From the NCBI GenBank assembly GCA_964344625.1, contig CAYFNZ010000037.1, positions 1 to 10,247 on the forward strand: a stretch of DNA of 10,247 nt, in the 5' to 3' direction. Origin of the DNA: JAAYEL01 sp964344625 (GTDB lineage: Bacteria > Bacillota > Clostridia > Tissierellales > Peptoniphilaceae). The notes under the pieces were generated by a model. It did not search any database. It worked only from the letters and a program-made list of their open reading frames with translations, and was not told the DNA's origin. A program made the position numbers and the translations under genes. Below are positions 1 to 5,542 of this stretch, piece after piece (the first letter of the stretch is position 1; the number at the start of each line of letters is the position of its first letter).

Positions 1-295
1 AGATACCTAATACATCATATATTTCTTTTGCAAAGGCATTTAATACCATTTCTACGATTGTTACGAAAGCTGCAATTACAACTATAAAAGCTGGAATTCT
101 TACTTCGTCTGGAATGAAGTTTCTTAGTAAGGAAATTACTAGGTTTGACATTACCAATACAAAGATTACTGCAGCTGACATACCTACAGCACCTGTTACA
201 CTACCTGATACGGCAAGAACAGAACATAGCCCTACTGTTTGAACAAGTACAGGGTTGTCAGTAAAAATACCTTTCTTAAACATGTTTTTTATCAT
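1..295 (-). CDS. rnfE: RnfE, electron transport complex membrane subunit (partial, C-terminus beyond left edge)
   Basis: Integral membrane subunit of the Rnf ferredoxin:NAD+ oxidoreductase, which with RnfA forms the core that passes electrons across the membrane. The window holds only the first 98 codons, and the frame is open to the edge. The ATG at 295-293 follows an AAGGGGG ribosome binding site that starts within the rnfG stop region; the gap to rnfG is 11 nt. The N-terminus shows the family segment NPVLVQTVGLC at residues 14-24, whose Cys24 corresponds to the conserved cysteine of the RnfA/RnfE (NqrE/NqrD) pair that ligates the intramembrane iron centre. Hydrophobic segments lie at about residues 21-50 and 68-86. 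RnfE and RnfA are homologous, but the NPV-VQ-LGLC start and the position after rnfG in the usual CDGEAB order favour RnfE. Confidence 0.9.
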   Translation of the reverse strand, partial: MIKNMFKKGIFTDNPVLVQTVGLCSVLAVSGSVTGAVGMSAAVIFVLVMSNLVISLLRNFIPDEVRIPAFIVVIAAFVTIVEMVLNAFAKEIYDVLGI

Positions 296-306
296 TTTAA
301 GCCCCC

Positions 307-1821
307 TTATTTCAAACCTTTAAATGCTTCAGCAGCTTTTGTCATGATTTCTACCATGGCATCAGTAGTATAGGTAGCACCAGAAATAGCTTCTACTTCT
401 CCGCTTCCTTCACCCTTAGCTGTGGCCTTAAATTCAGCAACATCTTTTAGATTTTGTTTTAGAAGTTTTTCTACATAAGATTTTTCTCCTGCAGCTGCAC
501 CGAAATATTCAGTTTCGTTCATTTCATAGTAAACGACTTGCTTGATAGCTCCGTCCTTTGAAACTAGGATACCTGCTGATATCTTTCCTGCAAATGCCTT
601 CTTAGATGTCACGTCAATTATATAATCGCCAGCATCTGTCTTATTGATTGCTGTAACATTGTCATTTAATAGGTCTTCGCCAACTGGTTCAACAGAAGTT
701 ACACCTTCAAATTTTTCAGCATAGTTAATTGCTGGTGCATTTGATTTTTCTTCTTCTGCTACTAGGGCATCAATGTTTAGATCTTCATATTCAAGTTTAG
801 CTTTATCATAAGCTTTTAAGCCTTCTACAGCTGAGTTCATGGCATTTTGCATACCCATTGAAGTTACTGTAGCCCCTGAGATTAATAGGATGTCCTTATC
901 TCTCTTTGCTTCTTTTTTAAGCTTAATCTTGCTAGCTAAAGACTTGCCTTCAATATTCTTTGTGTAAAGTTCAGTTTCGATAGCATCTCCAAGTTCTGGA
1001 GTTTCGTTGTGGTTGATGATATAGAATTTTTCTATCTTCTTGTCCTTATCTACTCCTAGGAAGAAGTCTATATCTCCACCAAATCCTGTAGTACGTAATT
1101 GAACGATGTGGCCAAGAAGGTCTTCGCCCTTAAATGCGTCAACTATTCTTACTAGTTTATCAGCCTTGATTTCATTTTTTACTTCTTTGAAGCTTGTAGC
1201 ATCGCTATAAACTTCAGTGTATTTTGAAGCAAAGTGAGGTATTACAACTTCTCCAAGTGGTTGAATCTTATCTGATAATTCTCCCATCTTTTTTGCAACT
1301 TCATAGAAAGAACCTGTTAAAGCCTTTGTAGTTCTAGTTGCTCCGGATATTTGTTGGATTTCACCAGTGTCCTTGTTACCAGGACCGTATGTAACACCAC
1401 TAGAAATGTTAACGTCTTTTACGCCGTTTACAAATTCTTCGCTTTCCATTATAGAACCATATCCTTGGGTTTCTGAATGCTTTAAAGCTTTGAATCCTTG
1501 AACTACTCCATCATTGCTTACGCCGATGATATAGCTGATGTCTCCACCATAACCACCCTTGCCTATACCTTTGAATACATAGCCAACTTGTCCTGATCCA
1601 TCTGATACTTCGATTACTTCTTCGATAAATTCGTTTACATTTGTTTCTATGCTCTTGAAGTCTTTACCATCAGGATATACCTGAGTGAAAGATTCCTTAA
1701 ATTCTTTTTCTTGTCTTTCAGATATGATAGGAGCGGTCATCTTGTTTGTTGCAGCTAATACTAAAGCGGCAACAGCAGAAATAATAAATAATTTTACAAT
1801 TAATGAACTTGTCTTATTCAT
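307..1821 (-). CDS. rnfG: RnfG-type subunit with three tandem FMN-binding domains
   Basis: Extracytoplasmic flavoprotein subunit of the Rnf complex. RnfG normally has about 190-220 residues, one membrane helix and one FMN_bind domain with FMN covalently bound to Thr. This protein has 504 residues: a single membrane anchor (about residues 7-25), then three FMN_bind repeats at about 45-180, 195-335 and 370-500. Each repeat ends in an SGAT motif with the likely FMN-acceptor Thr at 162, 318 and 483. Repeats 1 and 2 share GGYGGDI/TGFGGDI (89-95, 245-251) and HSETQGYG/HNETPELG (115-122, 271-278), close to the family's HxETPGLG. Repeat 3 keeps only NETEYFG and is more divergent. An acidic linker (about 340-365) separates repeats 2 and 3. 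The usual Asp six residues before the acceptor Thr is Gln156, Leu312 and Glu477. The ATG overlaps the end of rnfD by 8 nt and is preceded by GGGAAG. Modification would need an ApbE-type flavin transferase, which is not in this window. The family is certain; the role of the extra domains is unknown. Confidence 0.93.
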   Translation of the reverse strand: MNKTSSLIVKLFIISAVAALVLAATNKMTAPIISERQEKEFKESFTQVYPDGKDFKSIETNVNEFIEEVIEVSDGSGQVGYVFKGIGKGGYGGDISYIIGVSNDGVVQGFKALKHSETQGYGSIMESEEFVNGVKDVNISSGVTYGPGNKDTGEIQQISGATRTTKALTGSFYEVAKKMGELSDKIQPLGEVVIPHFASKYTEVYSDATSFKEVKNEIKADKLVRIVDAFKGEDLLGHIVQLRTTGFGGDIDFFLGVDKDKKIEKFYIINHNETPELGDAIETELYTKNIEGKSLASKIKLKKEAKRDKDILLISGATVTSMGMQNAMNSAVEGLKAYDKAKLEYEDLNIDALVAEEEKSNAPAINYAEKFEGVTSVEPVGEDLLNDNVTAINKTDAGDYIIDVTSKKAFAGKISAGILVSKDGAIKQVVYYEMNETEYFGAAAGEKSYVEKLLKQNLKDVAEFKATAKGEGSGEVEAISGATYTTDAMVEIMTKAAEAFKGLK

Positions 1822-2737
1822 TTTTAGCCACTTCCCTTCCGAATGTCTTTTGTTTTAATAGCTTATCAAATAATGGTGCGGCTGCGTTCATCAACAAGAT
1901 AGCATAACTTACACCTTCTGGGTATCCGCCATACTTTCTAATTACAACTGTAAGAAGGCCGGCACCAAAAGCATAAACTATTTGAGCCTTGTCTGTAGTT
2001 GGTGAAGATGAGTAGTCTGTCAACATGAAGAATGCTCCTAGTAATAGACCACCTGATAGGATTTGCATAAGCATATCTTCTAAATCATAACCAACTAATA
2101 AGAATAAAACTGCACAAGTTCCAATGTAGATTGCTGGCATCTTAATCTTAATAACGCCCTTGAATAGCAAGTAGCAAGCACCGATTAAGATTGCAATTTT
2201 TGAAACTTCACCCATTACTCCTGGGATATTTCCTAAGAATAAATCCATCATTTCAAATGGCTTTCCAGAAAGTGGAGTCGCTACAGATACAGCATCCATA
2301 GAGAATTTACCCATAGCTTCAGGCCAAGATGCTAGTAAAACAGCTCTTGCTGCTAGGGCTGGGTTCATAAAGTTATTACCTATTCCACCGAATAATTCCT
2401 TTACTACTACAATTGCGAAGATTCCGCCAAATGCAGCCATCCAGTATGGGAATGTAAATGGTAGGTTAAATGCTAACAACATACCTGTAACTACCGCTGA
2501 TAAGTCAGATATTCTTACAGGTCTTTTCATCAATTTTTGTACTACATATTCTGCAAGCACACATGATACAACAGTCACTAATGTTAGGATTAGTGCCCTT
2601 GTTCCAAATAAGTACACAGATGCTATCAACATTGGAATCATAGCGATAATCACATCAAGCATGATAGACTGTGTAGTATTACTTGTTCTAATATGAGGTG
2701 ATGCAGAAACTACTAGAGTTTTTTTATTATCTTCCAT
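1814..2737 (-). CDS. rnfD: RnfD, electron transport complex membrane flavoprotein subunit
   Basis: Polytopic membrane subunit (NqrB/RnfD family) of the Rnf complex, carrying covalently bound FMN. The 307 residues are hydrophobic almost throughout, with many membrane helices (for example about 25-45, 48-66, 80-112, 180-215 and 225-240). The conserved family segment GGIGNNFMNPALAARA lies at 117-132. The flavin-attachment motif appears as DAVSVAT at 148-154, which fits Dxx(S/T)xA(T/S) with Thr154 as the probable acceptor. Length is normal for the family. The ATG has a near-perfect ribosome binding site (GGAGGAGAT) placed at the rnfC stop codon, 8 nt away. The 3' end overlaps rnfG by 8 nt, so translation of the two is likely coupled. 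Confidence 0.95.
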   Translation of the reverse strand: MEDNKKTLVVSASPHIRTSNTTQSIMLDVIIAMIPMLIASVYLFGTRALILTLVTVVSCVLAEYVVQKLMKRPVRISDLSAVVTGMLLAFNLPFTFPYWMAAFGGIFAIVVVKELFGGIGNNFMNPALAARAVLLASWPEAMGKFSMDAVSVATPLSGKPFEMMDLFLGNIPGVMGEVSKIAILIGACYLLFKGVIKIKMPAIYIGTCAVLFLLVGYDLEDMLMQILSGGLLLGAFFMLTDYSSSPTTDKAQIVYAFGAGLLTVVIRKYGGYPEGVSYAILLMNAAAPLFDKLLKQKTFGREVAKNE

Positions 2738-2745
2738 ATCTCCTC

Positions 2746-4059
2746 CTATTTTTGGTTCATTCTCAAATGATTTTTACCAATCTTGATAGTTTCAACCAAT
2801 GGTCTTCTTGCTGGACAAATATATGAGCAAGAACCACATTCGATACAGTCCATCAAGTTGTATTCAATCATCATTTCAGTTTTTTCAAAGTCAACTGCCT
2901 TTGCTAGTTGTAAAGGAAGTAACCTAACTGGACATACATCCACACACTTGCCACACTTGATACATGGTGTAGTTTCAAGCTTCTTAGATTCGTTCTCAGT
3001 CATAACTAGGCAGCCATTATTAGCCTTTTCAAAAGGTACTTCTAAAGTATAAAGAGAATTACCCATCATAGGACCACCAACAATAACCTTAGCAGCATCG
3101 TCAGTCATTCCACCAACATATTCGATTCCTTGTTCATAAGTAGTACCAAATCTTAGTCTTACGTTGCAAGGATTTTTTAAACCATGACCAGTAAAGGTCA
3201 CTATTCTTTCATAAAGTGGCTTTCCATATCTAACAGCTTCATATATGGCAAATGCTGTAGATGCGTTATTCACTACAACTCCTACATCTGCTGGAAGCTT
3301 ACCAGATGGTACCCTTCTTCTTAATGTAGTATCAATAATTCTTTTTTCATCCCCTTGAGGATACTTTGTCTTGGCCACTACCAAATTAATATTTTTAGCT
3401 TGGCAAACTGGTCTTAAGGCTTCTATAGCTTCAGGTTTGTTATCTTCTATTGTGATATAACCGTCTTTAGCATCAACAGCCTTCATGATTATTAATAAGC
3501 CTTCGGCTACTTCTTCAGCCTTTGCTCTTAATAAGGTATCATCCGCTGTAAGATAAGGTTCACATTCAGCGGCATTAATAATAACAGAATCAATTTTTTT
3601 ATCTTTTGGTGGGTTGATCTTTACATGAGTTGGGAAACTCGCCCCACCTAATCCGGTTATTCCAGATTCTTTAACAATATGTACGATTTCTTCTTTTGTA
3701 AGAGTCTTCCAGTCCCTATCTAATACTTCATAGCCCAGAGTGTCACTTCCATCATTTTCGATGAAAACAGTCATGACATCACGACCTCTTTGAGTAATAG
3801 TTTTTTCGACTTTTTGCACTACGCCGGAGACACTTGAATGAACATTGGCTGAAATAAATCCGTCAGCTTCCCCAATCAATTGACCAACTTTCACTTCATC
3901 TCCCTTTTTAACCAAGGCCTTAGCAGGCGCACCGATGTGTTGAGATAAAGGGATCTTTACAATAGCTGGGGCTGGCATAACTTTAAGTTCACCAGTGTTA
4001 GAAAGCTCCTTGTAAGCATGTACATGAAAACCACCTTTAAAGGTTTGTCCAAGTACCAA
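2746..4059 (-). CDS. rnfC: RnfC, NADH-binding iron-sulfur subunit of the Rnf complex
   Basis: Peripheral cytoplasmic subunit that exchanges electrons with NAD(H) and passes them through two 4Fe-4S clusters. In the longer numbering from a GTG at 4068 it has, in order: an N-terminal RnfC/barrel-sandwich region (about 10-90), the glycine-rich nucleotide/FMN-binding segment GITGLGGASFPTHVK (136-150) and ECEPYLTADD (168-177), an SLBB-like region (about 290-325), and two ferredoxin motifs, C369-C372-C375-C379 and C408-C411-C414-C418, each CxxCxxCxxxC with a following Pro. Length is normal. I place the start at TTG 4059-4057 rather than the GTG at 4068, because AGAGGTGAT (4072-4064) is an ideal ribosome binding site 8 nt upstream of TTG but overlaps the GTG itself. 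The shorter protein then begins just before the conserved FKGGxH segment. The gene is first in the rnf operon. Confidence 0.95.
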   Translation of the reverse strand: MVLGQTFKGGFHVHAYKELSNTGELKVMPAPAIVKIPLSQHIGAPAKALVKKGDEVKVGQLIGEADGFISANVHSSVSGVVQKVEKTITQRGRDVMTVFIENDGSDTLGYEVLDRDWKTLTKEEIVHIVKESGITGLGGASFPTHVKINPPKDKKIDSVIINAAECEPYLTADDTLLRAKAEEVAEGLLIIMKAVDAKDGYITIEDNKPEAIEALRPVCQAKNINLVVAKTKYPQGDEKRIIDTTLRRRVPSGKLPADVGVVVNNASTAFAIYEAVRYGKPLYERIVTFTGHGLKNPCNVRLRFGTTYEQGIEYVGGMTDDAAKVIVGGPMMGNSLYTLEVPFEKANNGCLVMTENESKKLETTPCIKCGKCVDVCPVRLLPLQLAKAVDFEKTEMMIEYNLMDCIECGSCSYICPARRPLVETIKIGKNHLRMNQK

Positions 4060-4063
4060 TAAA

Positions 4064-4072
4064 ATCACCTCT
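4064..4072 (-). promoter_or_regulatory. Ribosome binding site that decides the rnfC start
   Basis: On the minus strand AGAGGTGAT matches the 16S anti-Shine-Dalgarno complement. Eight nucleotides lie between its GG and the TTG at 4059-4057. The GTG at 4068 is part of this motif, so it could only use the weaker AAGGAAG just upstream. Confidence 0.6.
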
Positions 4073-4105
4073 TCCTTTAATATTAAATTTGTGAATTAAA
4101 TAATC

Positions 4106-4121
4106 CTATATCATTATATCA
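4106..4121 (-). promoter_or_regulatory. Putative rnf operon promoter (extended -10)
   Basis: On the minus strand TGATATAAT (4121-4113) is an extended -10 box (TGn plus TATAAT). No good -35 hexamer is seen about 17 nt upstream (ATAATC at 4141-4136). Transcription would start near 4106, giving a leader of roughly 45 nt before rnfC. A 15-nt stretch around this box is identical to the one before polA. Confidence 0.5.
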
Positions 4122-4180
4122 TAAACATCATTTTTGATTATAAAATATTCTTAAATACCCTATTAATTATTCAAAACAAC

Positions 4181-4197
4181 AAAAAGTTTAACTTTTT
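4181..4197. repeat. Perfect inverted repeat upstream of the rnf promoter
   Basis: AAAAAGTT, one T, AACTTTTT: an 8-bp perfect palindrome with a 1-nt centre, about 60 nt upstream of the proposed rnf -10 box. It has no GC-rich stem, so it is not a terminator. It could be an operator, but the surrounding gap is very AT-rich and chance is a real alternative. Confidence 0.3.
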
Positions 4198-4262
4198 TTA
4201 ATATTATTAAACAAATTTTAATAAATGTCCTTTTAAAATCCTAATATAAAAACATTAAAAAT

Positions 4263-4306
4263 GAAAAAAGCCCCGATGAAAATAGTCTTTTTCTATCTCA
4301 TCAGGG
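4263..4306 (-). terminator. Intrinsic terminator after the lytic transglycosylase gene
   Basis: On the minus strand CCCTGATGA (4306-4298) pairs with TCATCGGGG (4279-4271) with one mismatch. The stem is extended inside by ATAG/CTAT, and the 3' arm is followed by GCTTTTTTC. It begins 9 nt after the stop codon at 4315, so it should end the polA-coaE-transglycosylase transcript and insulate rnf. Confidence 0.9.
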
Positions 4307-4314
4307 TTAAATTT

Positions 4315-4944
4315 CTAAATGTAGTTTCCTATAAGAATTTTTATAAATTTAAAGGTTCTTACAAATTGTGAGTCATCTTTTTTCTTAAGGACATCCTTCC
4401 AGACCAACTTATAAAGGTCCCTATTGTCCTTGATTCTGGTCAGGTAGGTCCTGGTCTCATAAATTGGTACATCCTTGTAGGAAGCTTGATTGTTTGTAAT
4501 AATACCATTTTCAAGCCACTGGTCTACATTTCCAGGGCCGCCATTGTAGGCTAAAATAGCCAAGTCTTCAGACTTATATTTGTTAAATAGGTACTTGTAG
4601 TAATTTGTACCAAGTCTGATGTTTGCTTCTGGGTCCAACAAGTCCTCTTCCTTATAGTCAATATCAAGTTTTCCTGCCATCCACTCAGCAGTTTCAGGTA
4701 GTAATTGCATAAGGCCAATCGCTCCTGCGTGAGACTTTGCCTCCGGTTCAAATCTACTTTCCACCTTGATAAAGGCTGCAAGTAGTTCTTCGTCTATATC
4801 AAGTTCTTGAGAATACTTTTCTATCAAGTCGATATAGGGTTCATGCTCCCTACCCAGGGTATAATAGACACTGGCAAAAATTATGCCTGTAGCTATCAAA
4901 ATAACTATTAGCAAAAATATTATTATCTTAGTTACTATCTTCAT
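4315..4944 (-). CDS. Membrane-anchored lytic transglycosylase (Slt-type, GH23)
   Basis: Probably cleaves the MurNAc-GlcNAc bond of peptidoglycan with formation of 1,6-anhydro-MurNAc, acting outside the membrane during wall turnover. The 209 residues comprise one N-terminal membrane helix (about 5-27) and one Slt/LT catalytic domain (about 35-185). Family motifs are visible in order: the catalytic Glu62 in IKVESRF (59-65), GAIGLMQLLP (74-83), AYNGGPGNV (132-140) and YETRTYL (162-168). No LysM or other wall-binding domain is present, so it is the compact form common in Clostridia. The start ATG overlaps the coaE 3' end by 17 nt and only a weak Shine-Dalgarno is seen, which suggests translational coupling. 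A lytic transglycosylase gene after coaE is a recurrent arrangement in Gram-positive anaerobes. The cellular role beyond the enzyme class cannot be read from the sequence. Confidence 0.9.
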   Translation of the reverse strand: MKIVTKIIIFLLIVILIATGIIFASVYYTLGREHEPYIDLIEKYSQELDIDEELLAAFIKVESRFEPEAKSHAGAIGLMQLLPETAEWMAGKLDIDYKEEDLLDPEANIRLGTNYYKYLFNKYKSEDLAILAYNGGPGNVDQWLENGIITNNQASYKDVPIYETRTYLTRIKDNRDLYKLVWKDVLKKKDDSQFVRTFKFIKILIGNYI

Positions 4945-5542
4945 CTATTAGTTCCAACCTTTTTAAAATTTGAGTCTTAAGAAAATCTAAGTCTTTGTCG
5001 TTATAGAGTAAAAAATCGGCATATTTTTTCTTTTCATCTACATATAATTGAGATTTAATCCTAAGTCTAGCCTCTTCATCTGTGTATCCATTTCTCTTAA
5101 TTAATCTTTCTAGCTGCGTTTTTTTGTCTACATAAACCAGCCAGATTTCATCAAGCTCAAGTGGAAGCTTGTCTTGAATCTTCAGCTCAATCAAAAGCGG
5201 AATTTCTACAAAAACTATCTTTTCTTGACTTTTTTCAATTATATCACTTATTTTATGGAAAATGTTCTTGTGGGTCAATTTGTTTAATATTTCAAGGTCT
5301 TTCTTAGATGAAAACACTATTTGTCCCAATTTATTTCTATCGATTTCTCCATCTTCAGACAGGATACCTCTACCAAAATGTCCAACTATTTCTTGGTAGT
5401 TAACATTTCCCTTGGCCATTAATTCGTGGCCTAGTTTATCAGCGTCTAGGACGAAGTATCCCATATCAGAAAGGAGTTTTGCAACTGTAGATTTTCCTGT
5501 CGCAATAGAACCAGTAAGCCCAATTACCCTCTTAGACTTCAT
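4928..5542 (-). CDS. coaE: Dephospho-CoA kinase
   Basis: Catalyses the last step of coenzyme A synthesis, ATP-dependent phosphorylation of dephospho-CoA at the 3'-OH of the ribose. From the ATG at 5542-5540 the protein has 204 residues, the normal length. It shows the P-loop GSIATGKS (11-18), the family segment DADKLGHEL (33-41), the IPLLIE segment (VPLLFE-like) in the CoA-binding domain, and a lid-type helix around RLIKRNGYTDEEARLRI. A longer frame opens with TTG at 5572, but those extra 10 residues are not family-like and the ATG immediately precedes the usual start of the fold, so I chose the ATG. This start overlaps the polA 3' end by 11 nt, and the 3' end overlaps the transglycosylase gene by 17 nt: a tightly coupled three-gene unit. 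Confidence 0.95.
   Translation of the reverse strand: MKSKRVIGLTGSIATGKSTVAKLLSDMGYFVLDADKLGHELMAKGNVNYQEIVGHFGRGILSEDGEIDRNKLGQIVFSSKKDLEILNKLTHKNIFHKISDIIEKSQEKIVFVEIPLLIELKIQDKLPLELDEIWLVYVDKKTQLERLIKRNGYTDEEARLRIKSQLYVDEKKKYADFLLYNDKDLDFLKTQILKRLELIDEDSN

Noticed and set aside
2783..3052. Plus-strand open frame of 89 codons opposite rnfC
   Set aside because: It lies antisense to the two ferredoxin motifs of RnfC, has no ribosome binding site of note, and the product looks like no known protein.
4088..4104. TTGTGAA half-site in the rnfC leader as a Rex operator
   Set aside because: Only one half of the inverted repeat is present; the other half (TTCACAA) is missing.
4551..4781. Minus-strand open frame of 76 codons inside the transglycosylase gene
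   Set aside because: Alternative frame over the conserved catalytic region of a clearly assigned gene.
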